Shown here piece after piece: positions 8,366 through 17,947 of a DNA stretch of 48,981 nucleotides. Source of the DNA: Terrimonas sp. (GTDB lineage: Bacteria > Bacteroidota > Bacteroidia > Chitinophagales > Chitinophagaceae); assembly GCF_003075435.1 (NCBI RefSeq), contig NZ_QCZJ01000036.1:1-48981 (forward strand). Direction: 5' to 3'. The notes under the pieces were generated by a model. That model was not told the origin of the DNA. It saw only the letters and a program-made list of their open reading frames with translations, and did not search any database. Position numbers and translations under genes: made by a program. How positions within the stretch are numbered: the first letter of the stretch is position 1; every line of letters starts with the position of its first letter.

Positions 8366-9577
8366 ATGCCACAGGTATTAAGTCATCAGCAATTAATTGA
8401 TATTGCGGAAAAATTTGGCACTCCAACATATGTATATCATGCAGAAAGAATTACTGAGCAATACAGCAGGCTGACAGATGCATTTTCAGGCATTGATGCT
8501 ACTTTTTTTTACGCATGCAAAGCGCTTACCAATATTAATGTGCTGAAGCACATCAAAAGCATTGGTTGCAATATTGACTGCAGCTCTGTAAATGAAGCAA
8601 GGTTAGCGTTGATGGCAGGTTTTGAGCCGGGCAGGGTTTTGTACACTTCCAATAATATCGCTTTCAGTGAAATTGAAGCGGCGAAAGAATTGGGCGTGCA
8701 TATCAATATCGATAGTCTTTCCAACCTCGAAAAATTTGGGAAAAAATACGGGCATAGTTATCCTGTTGGGATAAGGCTGCGTCCCAATATTATGGCAGGC
8801 GGCAATTTAAAAATCTCCACTGGTCACAGTAAAAGTAAGTTTGGTATACCGTTAGAAGATGTTGATAAAATAGTGCAGTTGGTAAAAGATACGAATCTTC
8901 ATATCCGTACATTGCATATACATACCGGCAGCGAAATAAAAGATGTGGATGTATTTGTAAAAGGCATTGAGGTAATGTTTGAAGCAGCTAAGCATTTCCC
9001 TGAGCTTGAGATAATTGATTTAGGTGGAGGTTTTAAAGTGCCTTATGAACCAGGTGATGAGGGAACAGATATCCAGTTACTTGGTAAAAAGGTAGCTGAG
9101 GCATTTTCCGCATATGCAAAGCAATATGGTAAAACATTCAGGGTATGGTTTGAGCCAGGCAAATTTATGGTGAGTGAAGCGGGATATTTTGTAACGAAAG
9201 TAAATGTGCTGAAACAATCCGGCGATATCCGTTTTGCCGGGGTGGACAGCGGGCTGAATCATTTGATTCGCCCAATGTTTTATGGCTCTTATCATCATAT
9301 TGAAAACATATCAAATCCGAAAGGGAAAATGTTGCCGTATAATGTAGTAGGAAATATTTGTGAGACGGATACATTTGCAGACAACCGTATGATTGCGGAA
9401 GTAAGAGAAGGCGATTACCTGGTATTTTATAATGGCGGCGCCTATGGCTTTGAAATGGCTTCAAATTATAATTCAAGATTTCGCCCTGCGGAAGTATTGG
9501 TTAAAAACGGTGAAGCCAAATTGATAAGAAGAAGAGAAACGATAGACGATATTATCAGCACACAGGTGCTGGATTAA
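8366..9577 (+). CDS. lysA: Diaminopimelate decarboxylase
   Basis: PLP enzyme that decarboxylates meso-diaminopimelate to L-lysine, the last step of lysine synthesis. The 403-residue product shows the fold III (alanine racemase-type) barrel with the PLP lysine in YACKAL (Lys52), then HTGSEI (about 187-192), the glycine loop DLGGGF, the substrate-site FEPGK, and the C-terminal GNICETDTFAD (about 329-338), equivalent to the cysteine of 'CESxD' that completes the active site across the dimer. The length is normal. Carboxynorspermidine decarboxylase is the main alternative, but the overall pattern favours LysA. A possible -7 box, TAATTTCG, is at 8286-8293. Confidence 0.85.
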   Translation: MPQVLSHQQLIDIAEKFGTPTYVYHAERITEQYSRLTDAFSGIDATFFYACKALTNINVLKHIKSIGCNIDCSSVNEARLALMAGFEPGRVLYTSNNIAFSEIEAAKELGVHINIDSLSNLEKFGKKYGHSYPVGIRLRPNIMAGGNLKISTGHSKSKFGIPLEDVDKIVQLVKDTNLHIRTLHIHTGSEIKDVDVFVKGIEVMFEAAKHFPELEIIDLGGGFKVPYEPGDEGTDIQLLGKKVAEAFSAYAKQYGKTFRVWFEPGKFMVSEAGYFVTKVNVLKQSGDIRFAGVDSGLNHLIRPMFYGSYHHIENISNPKGKMLPYNVVGNICETDTFADNRMIAEVREGDYLVFYNGGAYGFEMASNYNSRFRPAEVLVKNGEAKLIRRRETIDDIISTQVLD

Positions 9578-9620
9578 GATTTATAATACCCTTGCAGTAT
9601 TTACTCAACCCAAAAATGTA

Positions 9621-11126
9621 TTGCTATTGAAACGATCAGGCTTGTTGTTAGTGTTATGGTGTTTTGTGCTGACTGTTGTTGCGCAGAAGCCCCAGGCAAC
9701 TATTGAATTAAAAGTTGCAGGATTGGAAGAAGGGCTTGTTAATATTCTCCTGCCTGTAAATCATACGGTTTTCTGGGGTGCGATGCGCACCGATACTCTC
9801 CGTGGTAAAAAGCCATTTGTAATTTCTTTACATGAAAATCAAACCGGTTTTGTAAGCATTAGTATTTTTAACAGGGAAATAAAATTATTTGTACAGAAAG
9901 GAGATGCTTTACGGGTAACCATAGACGAAGAGAATGAGGAAACTCCCCTTATTATTGAAGGCAATAACAGGGAAGGACAATTACAATTGACAAAAGCGGA
10001 GCTGCTGTATCCCGGAAGTTTGATAATGCGCTATAAGAATGATACAACGGCTGCTTTACTTCAGAAGCACGTGGAAGAAGATAAGCAGGTACGATTGAAC
10101 GTTTTTAAATTGTTGTATGAACAGAAAAAGATTGACAAAGCTTTTTACGATTTTATAGTACTTACGCTTGATTATTATCATGCATCACTAATATCAGAAG
10201 TAATTGCCAGCAAATATGCGACTACCCTGCTTGAAAAAGACAACCCGTTTTACAAGCCTGTTTTTCCTGCCGATTTCGGTACACTATGGGAAAAGGTATA
10301 TAAGCAGTACCCGGTGAATAATCCCCCGGCATTGCGAACTTTTGGTTACAGCGATAAATTCAATACCTATGCCGGAGATTATATAAGTGGTTACCTGGGC
10401 TGGCAAAAGAATAAACAAGGCTCATCGCCTGCGCCGCCTGCCGATCCTGCTGCAGATATGAAAGAAATGTTCAGACGTATTCAAAACAACATGCAACCCC
10501 CGGTTGCTGAGTTTGTGCAGGCGGATCTGCTATACTCGTCACTACAGCTTGAAGAAAATTATAAAGCTTTAGGATTATTATTTAATGATTTTAAAAGGCG
10601 TTACCCGCAGAGCGCATACACAGCTTTTATTCAGCCACTGGCAGATAAGGCCATTGCTTATGATAAAAAAGTTAGCCAACCGTTTTCACCGGAACAAAAA
10701 ATTATCCCGAATTACGCAGCTATCAACACATTCAGGGACTTAATGCTGCTGTTTAAAGGCAAAACTGTATATATTGAATGCTGGGCTACCTGGTGTATTA
10801 CCTGTAAAGATCAGTTTGATCATGAAGCTGAGTTGCACAAATATCTCCAGTCAAAAGGAGTAGAGCATTTGTTTATTTCGGTGGATGTTGAAAACAAAGA
10901 AAGTGAATGGAAAGAACTGATAAAGTATTTTGATTTAAAAGGTAATCATATTAAAGCCAATGAAAGACTGATAAGAGATCTTTCAAGAATATTCTGGAAC
11001 GGAAAAGGCTATGCATTACCGTTATATATTATTATAGATGCCGAAGGTAAAATCTCAGAAGCGGATGCACTGGCGCCAGCAGACAGGAAGAAATTATATC
11101 AGCAGATAGGTAAGTATGTGAGGTAA
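9621..11126 (+). CDS. TlpA/ResA-like thiol-disulfide oxidoreductase with a long N-terminal region
   Basis: Periplasmic redox protein, 501 residues. It has a signal peptide (LLLVLWCFVLTVVAQ), a beta-rich N-terminal domain and a helical middle, then a C-terminal thioredoxin fold with active site WATWCITC (Cys392 and Cys395). This arrangement is typical of Bacteroidota TlpA-family proteins. No ATG is available upstream of the signal peptide: the one at 9616 is in another frame and stops at once, so TTG at 9621 or 9627 must serve as start. It lies 43 bp behind lysA. A role in cytochrome c or disulfide metabolism is possible but not shown. Confidence 0.8.
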   Translation: MLLKRSGLLLVLWCFVLTVVAQKPQATIELKVAGLEEGLVNILLPVNHTVFWGAMRTDTLRGKKPFVISLHENQTGFVSISIFNREIKLFVQKGDALRVTIDEENEETPLIIEGNNREGQLQLTKAELLYPGSLIMRYKNDTTAALLQKHVEEDKQVRLNVFKLLYEQKKIDKAFYDFIVLTLDYYHASLISEVIASKYATTLLEKDNPFYKPVFPADFGTLWEKVYKQYPVNNPPALRTFGYSDKFNTYAGDYISGYLGWQKNKQGSSPAPPADPAADMKEMFRRIQNNMQPPVAEFVQADLLYSSLQLEENYKALGLLFNDFKRRYPQSAYTAFIQPLADKAIAYDKKVSQPFSPEQKIIPNYAAINTFRDLMLLFKGKTVYIECWATWCITCKDQFDHEAELHKYLQSKGVEHLFISVDVENKESEWKELIKYFDLKGNHIKANERLIRDLSRIFWNGKGYALPLYIIIDAEGKISEADALAPADRKKLYQQIGKYVR

Positions 11127-11232
11127 GGCAATATGTGAATTTAGGCTTACCCTGATTTCTCCTTTACTTTATTAAGCTTCAAACCGGGAAACTGAATTGA
11201 TTTTATCTTCCAATATTCTTTAAAACGACATT

Positions 11233-12114
11233 TTAACTTGACTGAAACAAATGATTCGGATAGTTTAGCGGGTCCTGGTTGAGGATATCACACAGCGCTT
11301 TATATAATTCGGGGTAATGCAGTTGTAGCCGGTCAGGGCTTTTAAAGTAGATCTCTATACTTTCTGCCCAAAATTCCTGGAAATCTTTAATGGCATATTC
11401 TGAATAAAGCCCGATAGTGAGCACTTTTTCTACATGATATATTTTATCGCCAATGGCATTAAACATCTGGAAAGATTCACGGAAATCTTTATCAATATAT
11501 AATTCGGTTTCAAAATTCTGGTAGTATAGCGCATGTGCCATTTCATGCAGCCCTACATTCTGCAGATCATATTTGTTTTTATAACCTTCCAAAAACTGCT
11601 TCCAGGCAATATTGATGGTATTGCCGGTTACATTGCCTATAAGTATTCTGAAGGGCTCCAGCCCCACAAAAGCCTCCGGAAAAATTTGTATGATATTGAA
11701 ATGTGATAACAGGAATTTTTTTAAACCAAAAGTCAACTGTATAGCCGAAGCGCTGAGCAGGATCGGCATTTCGCGGTATCCCTTTTTATCATGAATTACA
11801 AATATTTTGTTATGAATGAATTTGCGCAGGCGATTGATGAATTTTTCTTTATCAATATCCAGCAGGCGGTTATAATATTGAAAATGTTTTGAAAGTACAA
11901 TATGAAATACTTCATCAGAAAATTCCAGTTCGCTGCCATTGTATACCAGCGGGCATTCAATATGCGCATCTTCCTGGGCAAGTTTATCATGCCCCTGCTG
12001 ATCAGCAGATTCAGTAATCGTCTGACGGATACGCGTATGCGAAAAGTGCCAGATTAAAGCAATAGCTAATATGATGGGTATTATCCAGATATACATCAAA
12101 ACGCGCTTGGACAA
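11233..12114 (-). CDS. M90 (MtfA-like) zinc metallopeptidase, membrane-anchored
   Basis: Probable zinc peptidase of 293 residues. A membrane helix at residues 6-24 anchors it, unlike cytosolic E. coli MtfA. The zinc motif is HEMAH (His190, Glu191, His194), followed about 55 residues later by QEFWAESIEIYF with Glu247 as likely third ligand, matching the MtfA 'EFFAVxSE' block. E. coli MtfA binds the glucose regulator Mlc; that role cannot be assumed here. The gene begins 11 bp after the DUF2130 gene on the same strand, so the two are probably one operon. Confidence 0.78.
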   Translation of the reverse strand: MSKRVLMYIWIIPIILAIALIWHFSHTRIRQTITESADQQGHDKLAQEDAHIECPLVYNGSELEFSDEVFHIVLSKHFQYYNRLLDIDKEKFINRLRKFIHNKIFVIHDKKGYREMPILLSASAIQLTFGLKKFLLSHFNIIQIFPEAFVGLEPFRILIGNVTGNTINIAWKQFLEGYKNKYDLQNVGLHEMAHALYYQNFETELYIDKDFRESFQMFNAIGDKIYHVEKVLTIGLYSEYAIKDFQEFWAESIEIYFKSPDRLQLHYPELYKALCDILNQDPLNYPNHLFQSS

Positions 12115-12125
12115 GGTATAACGTA

Positions 12126-13403
12126 TCAGTTACCCAATAAATTATCTTTATCCTCTTCTTCAAGCAAATTTAGGTCAATAGAGTCCTGACCTGCTATTCC
12201 TTCTATGGATCCCCGGATATGGGCGGCATTTAACAATACTTTTTCAAGGTTTTTTTCCCGCGCCTTCCATAGTTTTTCCATAGCGTCTCTCTCTCTTTGT
12301 ATAGATATTTTCATGGAAAGAAAACCTTCCCGTATTGCCTTCCATTGTTCGGCGAATTCTCTGCCTGTTAAATAATCATATAAAAGGTGCATTTTATCGC
12401 CTTTATTTTCCTGCGACCGGGTGGCAGTGAAAATTTTAATAATACTATCCCGCAAAATATGCGCCAATGCGCTTACCTCCGCAAAAGTGCAGATCCAAAC
12501 ACCGTTTTTTTCTCCAAACTGATCCATATCTTTAGGCATGGCCTGCGTAACAATTACGGCTATGTCTGCATCCCGGGTACGCATATCAACCCGCAATTTT
12601 TCTATCCAGTCGGCAGAAAAATGCTGCGTACGCTTGCTTTCGTATATAATTTTACCACATTCCTGTCCAAACTGGTTGCGGATGGTTTGAATGCAGTCAG
12701 CTCCTTTAGCGCCTTTGCCTACTTCATTTATTTCGTCAAAAGGGAAAGCGTTTTTTAACAAATCTTCAAGCAATAACTCCTGCACTTCGCCCTGCATTTG
12801 CATTGAACCCTGTTCGGCTTTGCGTTTCATCTGGTCAATCAGCTTTTTCTGATCGTCAAGCTGCTTTTCCATTTCCTTCATTTTAAGCTGGTGCTCGGTT
12901 TCCCGGGCATGCACTTTTTGTTCCTCCAGCCTGCGCACTTCATCCGTTATTTTTTCTCTTTCTGCGAGCAATTGTTTCTGTACCTGTATTTCCAGCTCCT
13001 GCTCTTTATTTTTCAGTTCCTGTTCTTTGCGCAGGTATTCCAGCTGCATATTGCGTGCTTCCTGTAATTTTATTTCATTGTCTTTATTAGATTGCTGCAA
13101 TAACCTGAGCTGGTTTTCAAAATCCGCGCTTATACTTTTACGCAGGTTTTCCTCAAGCGATTGCTGGAGCTTTATTTTTTCCTGCGATAAGCGGTTGGAG
13201 TATTCCGTTTCCTTTTGTTGTATTTGTTGTAATAATGCCTGCTCTTTTTTAAAGAACTCTTCCTGTTTTTTTACATTTTCTTCTTCCTTCTTTTTGATAT
13301 ACTCGTTCATCTTTTCACGCAGTTCCTTTTTATATTCTTCAGAAACCGCATCTTCCATCTGGAACACATGACTGCAATTCGGACATTTTATCTGGGTCGC
13401 CAT
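12126..13403 (-). CDS. DUF2130 coiled-coil protein with a possible nuclease-like core
   Basis: Cytosolic protein of 425 residues. It opens with one CPNC pair (KCPNCSHVF, residues 6-14), then a long Glu/Lys/Gln-rich coiled coil (about 20-205), then the conserved DUF2130 domain (about 205-370). Within that domain, KGADC (Asp236) and IIYESK (Glu255, Lys257) have the spacing of a PD-(D/E)xK nuclease centre, followed by DADIAVIVTQAMP. Nuclease activity is my inference from this pattern; the biological role is unknown. The start is ATG 13403. It is first in a probable operon with the M90 peptidase. Confidence 0.82.
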   Translation of the reverse strand: MATQIKCPNCSHVFQMEDAVSEEYKKELREKMNEYIKKKEEENVKKQEEFFKKEQALLQQIQQKETEYSNRLSQEKIKLQQSLEENLRKSISADFENQLRLLQQSNKDNEIKLQEARNMQLEYLRKEQELKNKEQELEIQVQKQLLAEREKITDEVRRLEEQKVHARETEHQLKMKEMEKQLDDQKKLIDQMKRKAEQGSMQMQGEVQELLLEDLLKNAFPFDEINEVGKGAKGADCIQTIRNQFGQECGKIIYESKRTQHFSADWIEKLRVDMRTRDADIAVIVTQAMPKDMDQFGEKNGVWICTFAEVSALAHILRDSIIKIFTATRSQENKGDKMHLLYDYLTGREFAEQWKAIREGFLSMKISIQRERDAMEKLWKAREKNLEKVLLNAAHIRGSIEGIAGQDSIDLNLLEEEDKDNLLGN

Positions 13404-13466
13404 TTTCTAAATTTATGCAAGTTTACAAAACCCGGTAAAAATTGATATATTTAATTATTGGACTAT

Positions 13467-13575
13467 GAGCTGTCAGCCGTCAGCTATCAGCTTTGGGCGA
13501 TCAGTGGTGACAGGTTTTAAGTTGCGGGTCTTCTTGGATGCTGATACCTGAAAGCTGATACCTGACCGCCCAAAG
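13467..13575. repeat. Intergenic repeat block with inverted arms
   Basis: GCTGTCAGCCGTCAGCTATCAG units (from 13469) meet GCTGATACCTGAAAGCTGATA units (from 13540) in opposite orientation. CTTTGGGCGATCAG (13491-13504) pairs with CTGACCGCCCAAAG (13562-13575) at 13 of 14 positions. The block lies between divergent genes and may carry or separate their promoters. It is the same repeat class as the units at both window ends. Confidence 0.6.
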
Positions 13576-13598
13576 CCCAAACCTCAAAACCTAAAGCC

Positions 13599-14471
13599 AT
13601 GTATTCACGTCGCCTGCTTATTAAGAAATCGTTGCTGCTTTCGTCGCTGATGCAAACAGGTGTTTTTAAAACCCTGATGGCTGCATCGTCAATGCCTGCA
13701 ATTAAAATTGGCGCATGCGACTGGTCTATTGGCAAGAGCAGTAATGTGGAAGCTTTTGATGTAGCAAAAGAAATTGGTTTAGATGGTATTATGGTAAATA
13801 TGGGTGGTCCTGATAACGACCTGCATATACGCCACAAAGAAGTGCAGGAGGCATATAAAAAAGCATCCGGGCGAACAGGCATTATTGTTTCAAGTCTTGC
13901 ACTGGGGCTCTTTAATCAATATCCTTTTCACAGCGATCCGCGCACACAGGATTGGATAAAGTATTCGATAACAGCAGCTAAAAATCTTAATACCAAAGTA
14001 GTGTTGCTGGCATTTTTTAATGCGAGTGATCTGCGCAATGACGCATCAAGAAAGGAAGCAGCAATACAACACCTTAAAGCAGTAATGCCGCTTGCAGAAG
14101 AAACAGGCGTGATATTGGGCATCGAATCTTATCTCAATGCAAAAGAACACGAAGAAATAATGGATGCTGTAGGGTCTAAGAACCTGAAAGTATATTTTGA
14201 TTTCAGGAATACGGCTGATGCCGGTTTTGATCCTGTAGCTGAATTTAAAAAATTGGGGAAAGACAAAGTGTGTGAACTGCATATGAAAGAAAATGGCTTT
14301 TTACTGGGCAAAGGAAGTGTAGACTGGAATGGCGTTGCTGATGCCGTATATGCAATGAATTATACCGGTAATGGCTGGATGCAGATTGAAGGCGCCATAC
14401 CCAAAGGCGCGGAAACCGTTTTAAGTTATAAACATAATCTCGCTTACTTACGTAAATTATTTTATAAATGA
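13599..14471 (+). CDS. Tat-exported sugar phosphate isomerase/epimerase-like TIM barrel
   Basis: Xylose isomerase-like TIM-barrel protein of 290 residues. The N-terminus SRRLLIKKSLLLSS carries a twin-arginine export motif (Arg4-Arg5), so the folded protein is probably sent to the periplasm. The expected metal ligands are in place: Glu176 (GIESYLN), Asp201 (VYFDFRN), His228 (CELHMKEN) and Glu264 (MQIEG). The real substrate is unknown; names in this family range from isomerase to epimerase to dehydratase. Its stop codon overlaps the start of the next gene (ATGA), so it is translationally coupled to the large haem dehydrogenase-like lipoprotein. Confidence 0.8.
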   Translation: MYSRRLLIKKSLLLSSLMQTGVFKTLMAASSMPAIKIGACDWSIGKSSNVEAFDVAKEIGLDGIMVNMGGPDNDLHIRHKEVQEAYKKASGRTGIIVSSLALGLFNQYPFHSDPRTQDWIKYSITAAKNLNTKVVLLAFFNASDLRNDASRKEAAIQHLKAVMPLAEETGVILGIESYLNAKEHEEIMDAVGSKNLKVYFDFRNTADAGFDPVAEFKKLGKDKVCELHMKENGFLLGKGSVDWNGVADAVYAMNYTGNGWMQIEGAIPKGAETVLSYKHNLAYLRKLFYK

Positions 14472-17344
14472 TTTTTAAACGCTTGCCTCTTTTCGCTGTA
14501 TTTTTTTTATTAATAAGTATAAGTTGTAAACAGCCCTCAACGAAAGCCAAAACAGATTTACCTTTTTATCTTCCTGATGATCTTGAAGCTACTTTGTGGG
14601 CTGAATCTCCCATGTTTTTTAATCCTACCAATATTGATATTGACGCGAGAGGCAGAGTGTGGGTAACCGAAGCGGTGAATTACAGGAATTTCAACAATGA
14701 TTCCACTAAATTTTTTCATCACGCTAAAGGCGACAGGGTAATGATACTGGAAGATACCGATCACGATGGCGTGGCAGATACTGCTAAATTATTTGTGCAG
14801 GATACCAGCCTGGTGGCGCCGTTGGGCATTGCTGTGATAGGTAATAAAGTATATGTATCATGTGCGCCGAATATCATTGTTTATACCGATGATAATGGCG
14901 ATGATATTCCTGATAAGAAAGAAATTTTTCTCACAGGTTTTGGTGGAAAAGACCATGATCATTCTTTGCATGCGGTGCTTGCCGGACCGGACGGGAACTG
15001 GTATTTTAATACCGGTAATGCAGGTCCGCATATTGTAACGGATAAGAATGGATGGACGTTGCGGTCAGGAAGTATTTATACCGGCGGCACGCCTTATAAT
15101 AAAAAGAATGAAGGCAATATGAAAAGTGATGACGGTAAAGTTTGGGTGGGAGGTCTTGCCTTGGGCATACAACCTGATGGTGCGGGTTTAAAAGTGGTCG
15201 GGCATAATTTCAGGAACGCCTATGAGCTTACAATGGATTCTTATGGTAATATATGGCAGAATGATAATGATGATGAAGTTGCGGCTTGTCGTGTATCATG
15301 GTTGATGGAAGGTGGTAATGCGGGTTTTTTTAGTACTGATGGCACAAGATCATGGCAGGCAGATCAACGGCCCGACCAGGATATATTTACAGCGCACTGG
15401 CACCAGGAAGATCCGGGTGTAATGCCGGTGGGCGACAGGAGCGGGGCAGGAGCGCCTACAGGAATAGTGCTGAATGAAGGTGATGCTTTAGGTGCTGCGT
15501 ACCGCGGTATGCTGATGAGTGCTGATGCCGGAAGAAATGTGATTTTCGGGTATCTCCCTATTCGGGAAAAGTCAGGTTTTTTGCCAGGTAAGAGAACCAA
15601 TTTTATTACTTCTCTCAGTGATGATAATCCTATGTATGTGTGGAATGACAGCGCTGCAAATACGCATAAGGAAAAATGGTTCAGGCCAAGTGATGTAGCG
15701 ATAGGAACGGACGGCGCTATCTATATTGCCGACTGGTATGATCCAGTGGTGGGCGGTCACCAGATGAAGGATACTACAGGCTTTGGAAGAATATACCGCA
15801 TCACACCCAAAAATAAAAAACTTACTACACCCAATATTGATTTGAGTAATACGGAAGGACAGATAGCTGCCTTCCGGAATCCGGCTATCAACGTACGGTA
15901 TCTGGCATTTACCGCGTTGAAGAAACAAGGAGAATCAGTGATTGAACCGGTAAAGGCATTACTGAAAGATGAGAATCCATACATACAGGCAAGGGCCGTT
16001 TGGTTGTTGCCGCAGCTCGGAACGAAGGGTGTTGCTGAAACAGAACAACTGCTAAAGAGTGACAATGAAATGATACGCGTTACTGCGTTCAGGTCGCTTC
16101 GTGTAGCCGTACCTGATATATTGCCTTATGCTTTGCAATTGCAAAGCGATCCTTCTGCATTAGTGAGAAGAGAGGTGGCAGTTGCTATACGTGATCTATC
16201 GTTTGATAGAACGAAACCAGTTCTTATCGAACTGCTGAAACAATATGATGGCGAAGACAAATGGTACCTGAATACAATTGCCGCTGCGGTAAAAGGGCAT
16301 GAGGAAGACTTATATGCCGAAATAAAACAAGTGTTTGCTGAAGGAAAAGCACCCGGTAAATGGGACGGGAAGATGACAGGCATAGCATGGGATTTGCATC
16401 CTGCGGCAGCGCTTGGCGATCTTTTGCAAAGAGCAACAGATTCAACGCTTGATGCTAAAGAAAGAAGGGCGGCTATTACAGCTATTGCTTTTATGAAAGA
16501 CAAGAAAGCTGCTGAAACAATGTTCTCATTAAGCAAAAGTACGATGAAAGATGTGGCAGAACAGGCTTCCTACTGGCTCTCGTTCAGGCAGGGAAATGAC
16601 TGGTATAATTTGCTTGACTGGAAAAAAATAAATGTAAATACCGGGCATGAGCGTAAAGTAGCTACAATGAAAGCGAAAATGCATGCGGTGCTGGATGAGG
16701 GACTGTCATTTGATGCGAGGAGATACAGGTTAAGAGATATGGCAAGAGATTCTGTAGGAGGACAAATGCTGATAGGCCTGGCTGCTGATAATAAATTTCC
16801 TAAGTTGCTTGTTCCGCCGATGGAAGAATACATTTTTAAGAACCCCGACCTTGCGGTGAGAGTACAGGCTGGTAAATATTTTAAACAGCCCGGCGGGCAA
16901 AAAGTATATCCGATTGAAGAGATTGCCGTATTGAAAGGCGATGCGGAATCAGGGAAAAAAGTATTCACCGAATTTTGTGCTTCCTGTCATCGCATTCAGC
17001 AAACAGGTAATGATATTGGTCCTGAGTTAACGAGTATCGGTAAGAAATTTGATAAGATTGGTTTGTTGGATGCAATCATCAATCCGAGCGGCGCAATATT
17101 GTTGGGGTACGAGCCCTGGCTTGTAAATATAAAAGACGGAGAATCTTTCTTTGGTTTTTTAATAAGTGAGAACAATCAATCCATCACTATAAAAGATGTG
17201 GCGGGAAAACAGCATATTGTTCCTGTTGAAAAAATAAGTTCAAGAAAAAAACAGGATAAGAGTCTGATGCCGGAACCTGCAGTGGCAGGCGTAACAGGGC
17301 AGCAACTGGCAGATGTAGCAACGTATTTGCTGGGGAGAAAGTGA
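14468..17344 (+). CDS. PVC-type membrane-bound dehydrogenase-like lipoprotein with HEAT repeats and cytochrome c domain
   Basis: Large exported protein of 958 residues. It has a lipoprotein signal with Cys20 (LLISISC); an N-terminal six-bladed propeller-like 'membrane-bound dehydrogenase' region (about 30-450) with calcium-like loops DTDHDGVAD and DDNGDDIPD; a HEAT-like helical region (about 470-800); and a C-terminal cytochrome c domain with CASCH (Cys837-His841) and a possible Met ligand in KSLMPEP. This architecture is common in Planctomycetes and Bacteroidota beside sugar isomerase-like proteins. It probably oxidises a carbohydrate or alcohol and passes electrons to its haem. The substrate is not known. 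It is coupled by ATGA to the upstream TIM-barrel gene. Confidence 0.85.
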   Translation: MIFKRLPLFAVFFLLISISCKQPSTKAKTDLPFYLPDDLEATLWAESPMFFNPTNIDIDARGRVWVTEAVNYRNFNNDSTKFFHHAKGDRVMILEDTDHDGVADTAKLFVQDTSLVAPLGIAVIGNKVYVSCAPNIIVYTDDNGDDIPDKKEIFLTGFGGKDHDHSLHAVLAGPDGNWYFNTGNAGPHIVTDKNGWTLRSGSIYTGGTPYNKKNEGNMKSDDGKVWVGGLALGIQPDGAGLKVVGHNFRNAYELTMDSYGNIWQNDNDDEVAACRVSWLMEGGNAGFFSTDGTRSWQADQRPDQDIFTAHWHQEDPGVMPVGDRSGAGAPTGIVLNEGDALGAAYRGMLMSADAGRNVIFGYLPIREKSGFLPGKRTNFITSLSDDNPMYVWNDSAANTHKEKWFRPSDVAIGTDGAIYIADWYDPVVGGHQMKDTTGFGRIYRITPKNKKLTTPNIDLSNTEGQIAAFRNPAINVRYLAFTALKKQGESVIEPVKALLKDENPYIQARAVWLLPQLGTKGVAETEQLLKSDNEMIRVTAFRSLRVAVPDILPYALQLQSDPSALVRREVAVAIRDLSFDRTKPVLIELLKQYDGEDKWYLNTIAAAVKGHEEDLYAEIKQVFAEGKAPGKWDGKMTGIAWDLHPAAALGDLLQRATDSTLDAKERRAAITAIAFMKDKKAAETMFSLSKSTMKDVAEQASYWLSFRQGNDWYNLLDWKKINVNTGHERKVATMKAKMHAVLDEGLSFDARRYRLRDMARDSVGGQMLIGLAADNKFPKLLVPPMEEYIFKNPDLAVRVQAGKYFKQPGGQKVYPIEEIAVLKGDAESGKKVFTEFCASCHRIQQTGNDIGPELTSIGKKFDKIGLLDAIINPSGAILLGYEPWLVNIKDGESFFGFLISENNQSITIKDVAGKQHIVPVEKISSRKKQDKSLMPEPAVAGVTGQQLADVATYLLGRK

Positions 17345-17419
17345 GTTGGAGGTTAATCAGGGATAAAATGCACGGGAAAATATATGTAATGTATGGGCGG
17401 ATACGTTCGAACAGCATTA

Positions 17420-17875
17420 TTAATGGTAATCAATAGCTGAGAAATAAATCCATGCGATAAAAAATATTTGCAGGGGAATTCTGAACCAAAGATATTTTTT
17501 TCCTGCTCCTTCTGCTGTGGCTTTTTGATAATCTACTTTCTTGATGGCTGCATAAATATTGGCAGGCAGAATCAGTATAAAAAAAAGAATAAGGAGCCAG
17601 CCTGTCGTTGTTATTAAGTTTGATACCTGTAAACCTATTGCTGCAGCTATCTCTATCAGCCCCGTAAAATACACCACAGCCTTTTTGGCGGGAATAAAAC
17701 CCGGTAACATCATTTCCATTCCTTTCGAAAATGCAAAATGGGCAATGGCGGTAAACAGTAACATTGCTGACATAGCTATTCTTGCGGAAAAAGCAGGATC
17801 ATAATTGCCACTTATTGTTTTTACCGATAGTAATGCAATCCCAAAAACAAGGATCAAAATAATTAAAGGCTTCAT
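17420..17875 (-). CDS. DoxX-family membrane protein
   Basis: Small membrane protein of 151 residues with four predicted helices. The DoxX-like core is visible: SARIAMSAMLLFTAIAHF, then MLPGFIPAKKAVVYFTGLIEIAAAIGL and an Asn-containing helix LPANIYAAIKKVDY. DoxX relatives have been linked to thiosulfate oxidation or redox protection, but for members this short the role is unknown. The gene is single, on the minus strand, and converges with the dehydrogenase gene. Confidence 0.75.
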   Translation of the reverse strand: MKPLIILILVFGIALLSVKTISGNYDPAFSARIAMSAMLLFTAIAHFAFSKGMEMMLPGFIPAKKAVVYFTGLIEIAAAIGLQVSNLITTTGWLLILFFILILPANIYAAIKKVDYQKATAEGAGKKYLWFRIPLQIFFIAWIYFSAIDYH

Positions 17876-17947
17876 AGCGTTTGCAAATTTCAGCAGAATG
17901 ATATTACTAAAAATAGCTGTAGTTAAACTTTTAAGGCTTTTATATGT

